Below, one piece after another: positions 37,680-45,741 of a stretch of DNA of 64,000 nucleotides. Where the stretch lies: positions 1 to 64,000 of the forward strand of contig JAHEYU010000021.1 in the NCBI GenBank assembly GCA_023251435.1, read 5' to 3'. This DNA is from Bacteroidota bacterium. Its GTDB lineage: Bacteria > Bacteroidota > Bacteroidia > Bacteroidales > Prolixibacteraceae. Under the pieces are notes generated by a model. That model saw only the letters and a program-made list of their open reading frames with translations. It was not told where the DNA came from and ran no database searches. Position 1 is the stretch's first letter, and every line of letters begins with the position of its first letter. The position numbers and the translations under genes are program-made.

Positions 37680-38186
37680 TTATTCGTCATCATTTTTATT
37701 AGCCAAATATCCTATTCTATTCTTTGGTTTGTCTTTTAAACTTGTCATTTCAGTTAGCGCCTGATAAATATCGTTGAACTGCAAATTCGTTTCAATCATA
37801 AAGCTATCCAACTTTTGATTGAGCTCTGCATAACCTAATGCGTACTGTCTAAGCGCGATAAAGGCTCGTACAATTTGGATATTTACCTGAATGGCAGTTT
37901 CGCTTTTCAATACGCTTGCCAACATTGCCACTCCTTGTTCGGTAAACGCAAAAGGCAGGTATCTCAAACCTCCCCAACTTGAGGTCGCAAATTGCGTCCT
38001 CAAGATTTTCCATTCATCAGGGCTCAATTCAAACATGAAATCACTAGGAAAACGGGCATTATTCCTTCTGACAGCTTCTTTTAAACGCTTGGTTTCGGTG
38101 TCATAAAGTACGGCAAGATCAAAATCCAGCATTACCCACTGACCTCTAATCTCGTATATTTTATTTTGAATTACTTGTAATTCCAT
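37680..38186 (-). CDS. ORF6N domain protein
   Basis: The 168-residue protein carries the ORF6N core: IRGQWVMLDFDLAVLYDTETKRLKEAVRRN, RFPSDFMFELSPDEW and YLPFAFTEQGVAMLASVLKS. ORF6N is a DNA-binding module shared by phage antirepressors and bacterial accessory genes. In Bacteroidota such genes are frequent and scattered. It is isolated here, so the role cannot be set. The C-terminal 50 residues look helical. Confidence 0.88.
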   Translation of the reverse strand: MELQVIQNKIYEIRGQWVMLDFDLAVLYDTETKRLKEAVRRNNARFPSDFMFELSPDEWKILRTQFATSSWGGLRYLPFAFTEQGVAMLASVLKSETAIQVNIQIVRAFIALRQYALGYAELNQKLDSFMIETNLQFNDIYQALTEMTSLKDKPKNRIGYLANKNDDE

Positions 38187-38432
38187 CTGGAGCGTTCATT
38201 TTTCATCGGGTTTCTGTGTCAACGAACAATAGCCAATGCTATTTCGCATTTTTCGCTACTGTTTGCTGATTATATGCAAATATAGAATGTTTTAGGATTC
38301 TTTGTTAGTTTTCATAAGGAAGGAATTTTTAGAATATTCGGTTATTTTTTAGCACCGTTACGCTCGAATTATCATCATCAAAATATTTCTTCCCACCTTT
38401 TTGTATCTTCGGCCACAAATCCATTATTCGCT

Positions 38433-39686
38433 ATGAGTAACGAAAACAGCAGAAAAACATGGGCACATCCGTGGTCGTACCGCGAAGGAACGATAGTTAC
38501 AGTAGCAATTCTTTTGCTTGGCTTTGCCCTTCAGGCTGCCGGTGGAGGCATGGTGCTTCGGTTTTCTGGCTTCCCGTGGAATTTGATTTCAGGAATTGTA
38601 TTTCTGGGTATTCTTGTTTCGTGTTATTTGTGGCTGAAAAAGCATCGGGCAGTAAAATGGCTGGGTAGCGTTAAAGCTGCTTTACCAGCCATTCTGGGTT
38701 TTACTTTTCTGGTTTTGCTGATGGGTTTTGTGAAACAGGATGTTGTTCATCAAAATAGTTTGGTTCGAATTTTTGGATTATCTCATTTGGTACAAACCTG
38801 GCCATTTATCCTGATTAACCTCTATCTAATGGTTTTGCTTGGCATCGTTACCCTGAAACGGCTGACTCCGTTTACACTTCGGAACTTTGGCTTCTTTCTC
38901 AATCATTTCGGGTTGTTTCTGGTTTTGTTTTCGACTGCTCTTGGAAGTAGCGATGTGCAGACTTTAAACATGAATTGTTACGAAAATAAGTCGGAATGGC
39001 GGGCCAGCGACCGTCGTGGAAACATTGTCGAGTTGCCGCTGGCCATAAAACTGTTGGATTTTAGCATCGAGGAATTTCGCCCAAAAGTGACAATTGTTGA
39101 CAATAAAACCGGCAAAATATTGATGGACAAAAACCGCCAGTCGTTTGAATTGCTCGACCGCGATACTTTCGATTTGTTTGAATACCATCTGGAAGTGGAC
39201 ACTTTTTTGGCTACTTCAGGAAAAGTAGGGGAGAGCTATTTCGCGGTAAATGAACCCGGTTCGTCGCCATCGGCAATGGTTAAGGTGACCAATTCACTCA
39301 ATGGGACAGTCATTTCAGGATGGATTTGCAGCGGAAGTTTTGTGCTGCAACCCGAAGCACTAAAACTGAACGAAACGTATTCGCTGGTAATGCTGCCTGC
39401 CGAACCGAAAAAGTTTAGTTCAGAAGTCTCTGTTTTAACCAATGACGGAACAAGCCGGATCGTAATGATAGAAGTGAACAAGCCTTTCAGGATAAATGGC
39501 TGGACAATTTACCAGCTAAGCTATAACGAAGAAATGGGCAGATGGTCGGATATGAGCGTGCTGCAGTTTGTGCGCGACCCTTGGCTTCCAGCAGTTTATT
39601 CAGGTATCTTCCTGATGATGGCCGGTGCTGTCTTTTTGTTTATTTTCGGAAAACCAAAAAATGGAGGAGTTGAAAATGTGGCTTAA
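38433..39686 (+). CDS. ccsB: Cytochrome c biogenesis protein CcsB/ResB-like
   Basis: The 417-residue protein has four or so N-terminal membrane segments and a large ResB-type soluble region (GLFLVLFSTALGSSD, NEEMGRWSDMSVLQFVRDPWLP near the C-terminus), followed by one final helix (residues about 390-407). With CcsA it forms System II, which exports and attaches haem to apocytochromes. It overlaps ccsA by 26 bases. The pair probably serves the NrfHA cytochromes. Confidence 0.88.
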   Translation: MSNENSRKTWAHPWSYREGTIVTVAILLLGFALQAAGGGMVLRFSGFPWNLISGIVFLGILVSCYLWLKKHRAVKWLGSVKAALPAILGFTFLVLLMGFVKQDVVHQNSLVRIFGLSHLVQTWPFILINLYLMVLLGIVTLKRLTPFTLRNFGFFLNHFGLFLVLFSTALGSSDVQTLNMNCYENKSEWRASDRRGNIVELPLAIKLLDFSIEEFRPKVTIVDNKTGKILMDKNRQSFELLDRDTFDLFEYHLEVDTFLATSGKVGESYFAVNEPGSSPSAMVKVTNSLNGTVISGWICSGSFVLQPEALKLNETYSLVMLPAEPKKFSSEVSVLTNDGTSRIVMIEVNKPFRINGWTIYQLSYNEEMGRWSDMSVLQFVRDPWLPAVYSGIFLMMAGAVFLFIFGKPKNGGVENVA

Positions 39687-40470
39687 TTTTCCGGTTGTTG
39701 CATCATTCGCTATTGTACTTTGGCTGGCTGCGACTGGCCTTTTTCTGTTTTCGGCTTCAAAACTGCTGAACAGGCTGGCCGCTGGTTTAAGTGTAACAGG
39801 AACAGTTGCTTTGCTTGTTTTTGTGATCATGTTGTGGATTTCGATCGACCGGCCACCTATGCGCACGCTGGGCGAAACCCGTTTATGGTACGCTATATTT
39901 CTTTCCGGAATTGGCCTTATCTCCTATTTTCGCTGGAAGTACAAATGGCTGGTGTGTTACAGTCTCACCTTGGCTGTGATGTTCTTGTCAGTCAATCTGA
40001 ATCATCCGGAAACGTACGATAAAACCTTGATGCCCGCATTGCAAAGCCCGTGGTTTGTGCCGCACGTAATCGTATATATTTTTGCTTATGCACTTTTGGG
40101 CGCTTCGTCGCTGGTGGCTATCCGTATTTTGTTTGTCAAACAATCAGGCAAAGCAATCAGCGGGCCGGTTTCTATGGCCGACAACCTGGTTTATCTCGGA
40201 TTTTCGTTCCTGACACTGGGATTGCTGTTTGGTGCGCTTTGGGCGAAGGAAGCCTGGGGGCACTACTGGACCTGGGATCCGAAAGAAACCTGGGCATTTA
40301 TTACCTGGATGTTTTACCTCGTTTATATTCATTACCGTTTCAGGAACCCATTGGCTCACAACAAGGCCATGATGATACTGGCGGCTTCGTTCGTTATTCT
40401 GCTTATTTGCTGGTTTGGAGTTAATTACCTTCCAAGTGCTCAAAACAGCGTGCATATTTATACCGAATAA
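39661..40470 (+). CDS. ccsA: Cytochrome c biogenesis protein CcsA (haem ligase subunit)
   Basis: The protein has about eight membrane helices and the haem-handling WWD motif WGHYWTWDPKETWAFITW near residue 205, plus GETRLWYAIF and HVIVYIFAYALLG, which contain conserved flanking His residues. The track ORF starts 12 codons earlier. ATG at 39661 is preferred because it gives the usual N-terminus and less overlap with ccsB. The stop is only 6 bases from the convergent lipase-like gene. Confidence 0.9.
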   Translation: MEELKMWLNFPVVASFAIVLWLAATGLFLFSASKLLNRLAAGLSVTGTVALLVFVIMLWISIDRPPMRTLGETRLWYAIFLSGIGLISYFRWKYKWLVCYSLTLAVMFLSVNLNHPETYDKTLMPALQSPWFVPHVIVYIFAYALLGASSLVAIRILFVKQSGKAISGPVSMADNLVYLGFSFLTLGLLFGALWAKEAWGHYWTWDPKETWAFITWMFYLVYIHYRFRNPLAHNKAMMILAASFVILLICWFGVNYLPSAQNSVHIYTE

Positions 40471-40476
40471 GCGGTA

Positions 40477-41712
40477 CTATTTTTTCATCTCCAGGAACCA
40501 AATGATGGTTTGCAATCCAACAGGAACAACTCCCAGAGGATGATCGTATCCAGGAATGATTTTAAGCTCTAATTTGGTATTCGACACTCCCGTAGTCATA
40601 AAATCGGCTAACATTTTCTGGCTAACATTTACCGGAATGTACTCGTCGTTGCCTGCATGGTAAAGTCTTGTTGGCGTAGAAATTTTCCAGGGCGAAACAC
40701 TGTTGGCAACAAATGCACTTTTCAGTTCTGCAAATTTGGGGTTGGTGGCATATCCGGTGCGATAGTCCGAAGTTAAAAGGGTAGCCATATTGGTAGATAA
40801 TTCTGAATTTATTGCACCTCCACTGTGTTTGCCATCGAACAAGCCTGGAATTTTTGCAGCATAAGGCGCCTGAATAAAGTCGCTTAGCGGGTTTTTTACC
40901 AAGCCGATGGAAGTATAGGAATTGAGCAGGTAGGTCAAAAAATAAGGCATTGGATATTCGGTTTTTGCAATAACCTGTTCATTCATAAATTCGAGCGAGT
41001 ATGGACCGGCTGCGCATGAACTTGCAATCAGGTCGAATTCTGAAGCATAATTTTTTTCGATTGCTTCCTGTAACTTCAAAGTTGCCCAGCCTCCCTGCGA
41101 GTAGCCAAAAATAAATAGCTCTTTGGTTGGTTTTGCCACAATTTTTTCGTCTTTTCCCAATTCATTTACAGCCCTAAGCATATCCAGAATACTTTGTGTG
41201 GTCGATTCAGCATGAAGGTAAGGATGAGCAAGTTGTGAAGATGCTCCAAAGCCAATGTAATCGGGAATAACCACAATAAAGCCGGTTGAGGCAACACTTT
41301 CAAGAATTGAAAACAAGTCGTTTTTTGGATTTTCACTGGGAGCTTTGTTGTGCTCGGTGTTGGTTCCGTTCTGAAAACACAGAATGGGGTAATTCCCGGG
41401 CACCTTTGGCAAACAAACCAATCCGGAGGCCTGAATATTCGTGTTTTTGAATTTGGTTTTGTAAACTATCTTATGAACTTCGATTTCGTCGGTAGCTTCA
41501 GAACCAATGACCGAGCTCCCGGCGTAAATCAGCTCAACATACGATAACCTTATTTGCGATTCCTGGGCGGGGATGGCAAATTTGAACTCGTTCTTAATTA
41601 GATACTCGTTCTGAATTTCTTCAGGTTCATCATTTTCATTGCACGAATTCAGCAATAAACCTGAGAAAATGAACATCAGCAAATAAACGCGGTAAATTCT
41701 GAAGTTTTTCAT
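40477..41712 (-). CDS. Secreted alpha/beta-hydrolase lipoprotein (lipase/prolyl-oligopeptidase-like)
   Basis: The 411-residue protein has a lipobox at residue 24 (LLLNSCNEND). The hydrolase core has the nucleophile elbow GYSQGGWATL near residue 205, an oxyanion-region strand PILCFQNGT, and a late His in PGYDHPLGVVP near residue 395. The arrangement resembles secretory lipases. The substrate is unknown. It stands alone, with repeat element A in its upstream region. Confidence 0.78.
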   Translation of the reverse strand: MKNFRIYRVYLLMFIFSGLLLNSCNENDEPEEIQNEYLIKNEFKFAIPAQESQIRLSYVELIYAGSSVIGSEATDEIEVHKIVYKTKFKNTNIQASGLVCLPKVPGNYPILCFQNGTNTEHNKAPSENPKNDLFSILESVASTGFIVVIPDYIGFGASSQLAHPYLHAESTTQSILDMLRAVNELGKDEKIVAKPTKELFIFGYSQGGWATLKLQEAIEKNYASEFDLIASSCAAGPYSLEFMNEQVIAKTEYPMPYFLTYLLNSYTSIGLVKNPLSDFIQAPYAAKIPGLFDGKHSGGAINSELSTNMATLLTSDYRTGYATNPKFAELKSAFVANSVSPWKISTPTRLYHAGNDEYIPVNVSQKMLADFMTTGVSNTKLELKIIPGYDHPLGVVPVGLQTIIWFLEMKK

Positions 41713-41735
41713 GTGTTTTAAATTTGTTTATATGG

Positions 41736-41840
41736 ATATCCTTAATATTACCCAATGTCATAAAAGTCATTCAATTGTCATTTGGTAGTCATTAAGTTGC
41801 CAGGAAATGACAACCGAATGACAATAAATGACTCATGCAA
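41736..41840. repeat. Intergenic repeat element A
   Basis: The core GTCATTCAATTGTCATTTGG ... ACAACCGAATGACAATAAATGAC has inverted TGTCATT/AATGACA arms and matches element B at 44704 in the same orientation, with several substitutions and small indels. Confidence 0.7.
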
Positions 41841-41884
41841 AATGCCAAATAGGTATGCAAACGGACAATCATATTGTTTATACT

Positions 41885-42268
41885 TTAAATCTTAAGTTCA
41901 TATCCCAGTTCAGCCGCTGAGTTCCTAAGAAATTCACGGGTAAAATAATCCGGGTCTACCACTTCGTCGTTCCAAATCAGGATGTCGAGATCTATGTTTC
42001 GCGGTCCGTATTTTTTCTGTGACCGGTCTCTTCCCATTTGATCTTCAAGGTTTTTGAGATATAGTGATAATTCTTCCATCTCCATTTCTGTTTGTATTCT
42101 GACTGCTCCGTTTGTATAATCGGGTTGTTCGGTTATACCAATCGGTTTGGTTTGTACCATTTCCGAAACCTTAACAATCCCGACATCAGCAGCCAAAAAC
42201 CTCAGCATTTCCTGAATGTGGTATTTGGCTTCGATATTCGACCCGATGCCAATAATACAATCGTTCAT
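41885..42268 (-). CDS. folK: 2-amino-4-hydroxy-6-hydroxymethyldihydropteridine pyrophosphokinase FolK
   Basis: The 127-residue protein has the FolK start IIGIGSNIEAKYHI and the signature KKYGPRNIDLDILIW. It phosphorylates the pterin during folate synthesis. It is shorter than the E. coli enzyme but includes the key residues. Its ATG overlaps the folB stop by 4 bases, so translation is coupled. Confidence 0.93.
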   Translation of the reverse strand: MNDCIIGIGSNIEAKYHIQEMLRFLAADVGIVKVSEMVQTKPIGITEQPDYTNGAVRIQTEMEMEELSLYLKNLEDQMGRDRSQKKYGPRNIDLDILIWNDEVVDPDYFTREFLRNSAAELGYELKI

Positions 42269-42618
42269 CTCCTTGCCTCCATTTCGAACGAAACCGATTC
42301 GGCGAACCGCAGTGCGTGTGGCTTGTCAACTTCTACCCGGGCATGGCTTACACGTTGGTCTGCCATTATCAGGTCGAGAATATTTTTTGTAAGCACTTCC
42401 AACAGCTTGAAACGGTTGTCCTGAACCAGTTCAATAACTTGTTTTGTAATTGTTTTATAGTTGTAAATGCCAACAGGTTCGTCCACAAGCAAGGCTTCCT
42501 CCGGAATATCCGCTTCAATCTCAATGTTAATAACTACATCTTGTTTATTCGCAACTTCTTCGGGATTAAAACCGATATAAGTTCGCAGCAATAAATTCTT
42601 TACGCGGATGAGTGCCAT
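42265..42618 (-). CDS. folB: Dihydroneopterin aldolase FolB
   Basis: The 117-residue protein shows the family start IRVKNLLLRTYIGFNPEE and the YNYKTITKQV region with the catalytic Lys/Tyr neighbourhood, then HARVEVDKPHALRFAESVS. It precedes folK in the same operon and follows the SDR gene by 10 bases. Confidence 0.93.
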   Translation of the reverse strand: MALIRVKNLLLRTYIGFNPEEVANKQDVVINIEIEADIPEEALLVDEPVGIYNYKTITKQVIELVQDNRFKLLEVLTKNILDLIMADQRVSHARVEVDKPHALRFAESVSFEMEARR

Positions 42619-42628
42619 TTAAATTGTT

Positions 42629-43357
42629 TTAATCTGTTAATCCAAGATTTTCACCTCCATCACAAAATAAAAGCTGACCGGTTAAATAGTCGTTGTTTAC
42701 GATGTAATCCAGACTTTTCAGTATCGGATCGAGACCACCAGGACGCTTCATCGCAATGTTTCCGGCCAGTTTCCACAGGTAATCCTCGTCCTTCTCTTCA
42801 GGAGGAAGTGTTAAGCCCGGAGCAATTGCATTGACACGAATATTTGGTCCAAATTCGAGCGCCGCCATTTTTGTCATCTCCCACAAAGCCTTTTTCGATA
42901 GCGAGTAAGCTGCAAAATTCGACTTATTATTGGTGATGCGGGTATCTGCAAAGTTGATAATCAATCCATTTTTTGCCAGCCTTACATATTCGCGCGTGAG
43001 AATAAACGGAGCTCTAAAGTTAACATTCATCTGCCGATCGAGAAACTCGGTATCAGTACCGGCGAAATCAGCACGGTCAAAAACAGATGCGTTGTTGATG
43101 AGCAAATCGACGTTCTTCATGGCATCGACAACCCTCGAAACAAGCGTTTCAACTTCAGGAGCATTGTTTAAATTGCCACCGAAAAGCGCAAATTGCTGGC
43201 CGGGGAACGATGATTTTAACTGCTCCATGAGCAATTTTGCGTCGGATTCAGATGTATTGTAATGTATGGCGATATTCCAGCCTTTTGCTGCAAGATGAAT
43301 TGCCATGGCTTTTCCAACGCGTTTGGCTGCCCCGGTTATCAGTGCTGTTTTTGTCAT
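42629..43357 (-). CDS. SDR-family oxidoreductase, FolM/pteridine-reductase-like
   Basis: The protein has the SDR cofactor motif TGAAKRVGKA, the NAS motif LLINNAS, and the catalytic Tyr-x3-Lys in YSLSKKA. Sequence style (IHYNTSESDAKLLMEQL) and position next to folB-folK point to a FolM/PTR1-like pterin reductase. The track ORF starts at 43375, six codons upstream. The ATG at 43357 (MTKTALITG) places the Rossmann strand as usual, with AAAGAA just before it. Confidence 0.82.
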   Translation of the reverse strand: MTKTALITGAAKRVGKAMAIHLAAKGWNIAIHYNTSESDAKLLMEQLKSSFPGQQFALFGGNLNNAPEVETLVSRVVDAMKNVDLLINNASVFDRADFAGTDTEFLDRQMNVNFRAPFILTREYVRLAKNGLIINFADTRITNNKSNFAAYSLSKKALWEMTKMAALEFGPNIRVNAIAPGLTLPPEEKDEDYLWKLAGNIAMKRPGGLDPILKSLDYIVNNDYLTGQLLFCDGGENLGLTD

Positions 43358-43421
43358 TTCTTTATAAACATTCAATCATTCCTGAAGTTTAAAAACTGTT
43401 ACTTTTAGTTTGTCGCCGGTA

Positions 43422-44531
43422 TTACGGATTATTTGTTCTTTTTGCAAGGTTGCGAATGAAGTCGCCTCGTGATGATGTTCCGCTTTCGGTATTTTGTGCA
43501 ATTATTTTCTCAATCGTTGTACTTTTTTTTACAGCAAATTTTTCTCCTGAAAGTATAAGTTCAATTTGTTGCAGCTCCAAATTCGTGAATTTCAAATTTT
43601 TCAAAGCATCCACATTGTCTTCTAGTTGTTTCACTGAGCTGGCTCCAATCAGTACGGAGGTTACTCTGCTATCTTTCAGCAGCCATACCAGCGCCATTTG
43701 GGCAAGTGTTTGTCCTCTTTTTAAGGCAATTTCATTTAGTTTCTTTACTTTTTCAATAGCGGGTTCAACCTGCTCGGGTTTAAGAAATCCCCATGATTTG
43801 GAGGCCCTTGATCCCTCTGGAATTCCATTCAGGTATTTGTCGGTGAGTAATCCCTGCGCCAGTGGTGAAAATGGGATACAGCCAATTCCCTCACGTTCTG
43901 CTACATCCAGCAGTCCATCTTCAACCCAGCGTTCAAACATCGAATATTTGGGTTGATGAATCAAGCAGGGCGTTCCCAGTTCTTTCAGTATTTTCGATGC
44001 TTTTTGAGCCATTTTTGCCGGGTAATTAGAAATTCCGGCGTATAATGCTTTTCCCTGGCGTACAGCATGGTCGAGTGCCATCATGGTTTCTTCAAGCGGT
44101 GTGTCGGGATCGGGACGATGCGAATAGAAAATATCTACATATTCGAGGTTCATCCTTTTCAGGCTTTGATCGAGACTTGAAAGCATATATTTGCGACTGC
44201 CCCATTCGCCATAAGGACCAGGCCACATAAGGTAACCAGCCTTGGTCGAAATAATTAACTCGTCGCGGTAGGGAGCCAGATCGAGTTGCATAATTTTACC
44301 GAAATTTTCTTCGGCACTGCCGGGAGGCGGCCCATAATTGTTGGCAAGGTCGAAATGAGTTATTCCAAGATCGAAGGCACGGCGGCACATAGCACGTCCG
44401 TTTTCAAAATCATCAACTCCGCCGAAATTGTGCCAGAGTCCCAGCGAAATAGCCGGAAGTTTCAGTCCCCATTTCCCGCATTTATTGTATGGCATCTGGC
44501 CATATCTTTCAGAATCAGCCTGGTATTGCAT
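43422..44531 (-). CDS. Aldo-keto reductase (YghZ-like)
   Basis: The 369-residue protein matches the L-glyceraldehyde-3-phosphate reductase group: PAISLGLWHNFG, THFDLANNYGPPPGSAEENFG, with the tetrad Asp and Tyr, ISTKAGYLMWPGPYGEWGS and FYSHRPDPDTPLEE. Family members reduce small aldehydes such as methylglyoxal. The C-terminal part has an extra 20-residue tail. It is 46 bases from the SDR gene on the same strand. Confidence 0.9.
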   Translation of the reverse strand: MQYQADSERYGQMPYNKCGKWGLKLPAISLGLWHNFGGVDDFENGRAMCRRAFDLGITHFDLANNYGPPPGSAEENFGKIMQLDLAPYRDELIISTKAGYLMWPGPYGEWGSRKYMLSSLDQSLKRMNLEYVDIFYSHRPDPDTPLEETMMALDHAVRQGKALYAGISNYPAKMAQKASKILKELGTPCLIHQPKYSMFERWVEDGLLDVAEREGIGCIPFSPLAQGLLTDKYLNGIPEGSRASKSWGFLKPEQVEPAIEKVKKLNEIALKRGQTLAQMALVWLLKDSRVTSVLIGASSVKQLEDNVDALKNLKFTNLELQQIELILSGEKFAVKKSTTIEKIIAQNTESGTSSRGDFIRNLAKRTNNP

Positions 44532-44703
44532 TTGGTTTGATATTAGTTTTTTAATTTTAGATCGTTAAAAAAGCCAATTTAAGAAATAATGTCTGTTCGA
44601 ACGTAATTAAACCGAACTTTTTTAAACCGAAGCGGTTCATTTCATTAATATTGATTGCAGTTTCAAGCTATTTTTGTTTCCGGAGAAAGAATTAACTTTT
44701 ATG

Positions 44704-44820
44704 CATATCCGTAAATTTACCTGATGTCATTCAGTTGTCATTTGGTGGTAATTAGGTTGCTTTGAAATCACGACAGTATGACAATATAATGACCACAACT
44801 GACTGCTATAAAATGCAAAA
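44704..44820. repeat. Intergenic repeat element B
   Basis: The core GTCATTCAGTTGTCATTTGG ... ACAGTATGACAATATAATGAC corresponds to element A. The rest of the 44532-44853 gap is AT-rich, with no other gene or clear site. Confidence 0.7.
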
Positions 44821-44853
44821 TGGGTAATTAAATGGTCAAAAAAATTTAACTCT

Positions 44854-45729
44854 ATGAGCGAAGAAAAAAATGAAAAACATGTTGGCCCGATTTATATTGT
44901 TTCAGGAGGGAAAGGCCTTGCAGGAAACAATATGGTTCATTCGCTGCTGATCCAATATCCGAACAACAATGTTCCGGTAAATATTGTGCCCAATATTCAC
45001 GAAGAAATTCAGCTCGTTAAGTTGGTCGAAAAAGCGAAACACGAAGACGGACTTATAGCCCACACTCTGGTGAACCGCGAATTACGTGATTCTCTGAAGA
45101 AACTTTGTGCCGAGAAAGGGGTTAAAAATATTGATTACATGGGCGAGCTGGCCGATTATCTGGATGAAAAACTGGACATTCCATCGGTGCAGTCGCCCGG
45201 ACTTTACCGAGAGCTGAACCAGCAATATTTTGATCGTATTGAAGCCATTGAATTTACACTGAATCACGACGATGGCCTGCAGCCGCAGAAATTGCACAAA
45301 GCAGAAATTATACTTACCGGGGTTTCGCGCTCGGGAAAAACTCCGCTCAGTGTTTACCTTGCCATGTACGGATGGAAAGTGGCCAATATTCCTTTGGTAA
45401 ACGGCATCGATCCGCCAAAAGAATTGTTCGAGGTTGATCCCCGACGTGTGTTTGGGCTGAGTATAAGTTCCGGGCAGCTTATATCGCACCGAATTAAAAG
45501 ACTGCGAAGTTTAAACAATACCGACAATACCAACTATGTTGACGAACGTTTGGTAGCGCTTGAAATCAGGAGTGCAAATTTTATTTTCGAAAGGGGCGGT
45601 TTTACAGTTATCAATGTATCGAACAAACCGGTTGAAACCACCGCCAACGAAATATTGAACATGATGGCCACCCGGTTTGAATATCGTGGTCGGAGACTTG
45701 ATTCGCCTTACCAGCAAAAATCAGAATGA
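44854..45729 (+). CDS. ppsR: Pyruvate,phosphate dikinase / PEP synthase regulatory protein (DUF299)
   Basis: The 291-residue protein has the diagnostic P-loop region of the family, GVSRSGKTPLSVYLAMYGWKVAN, near residue 152 and the C-terminal FIFERGGFTVINVSNKPVE. DUF299 enzymes are bifunctional ADP-dependent kinases and phosphorylases that switch PPDK or PEP synthase off and on. It ends 12 bases before convergent glmS. Confidence 0.92.
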   Translation: MSEEKNEKHVGPIYIVSGGKGLAGNNMVHSLLIQYPNNNVPVNIVPNIHEEIQLVKLVEKAKHEDGLIAHTLVNRELRDSLKKLCAEKGVKNIDYMGELADYLDEKLDIPSVQSPGLYRELNQQYFDRIEAIEFTLNHDDGLQPQKLHKAEIILTGVSRSGKTPLSVYLAMYGWKVANIPLVNGIDPPKELFEVDPRRVFGLSISSGQLISHRIKRLRSLNNTDNTNYVDERLVALEIRSANFIFERGGFTVINVSNKPVETTANEILNMMATRFEYRGRRLDSPYQQKSE

Positions 45730-45741
45730 ACCCTTTCGTGA

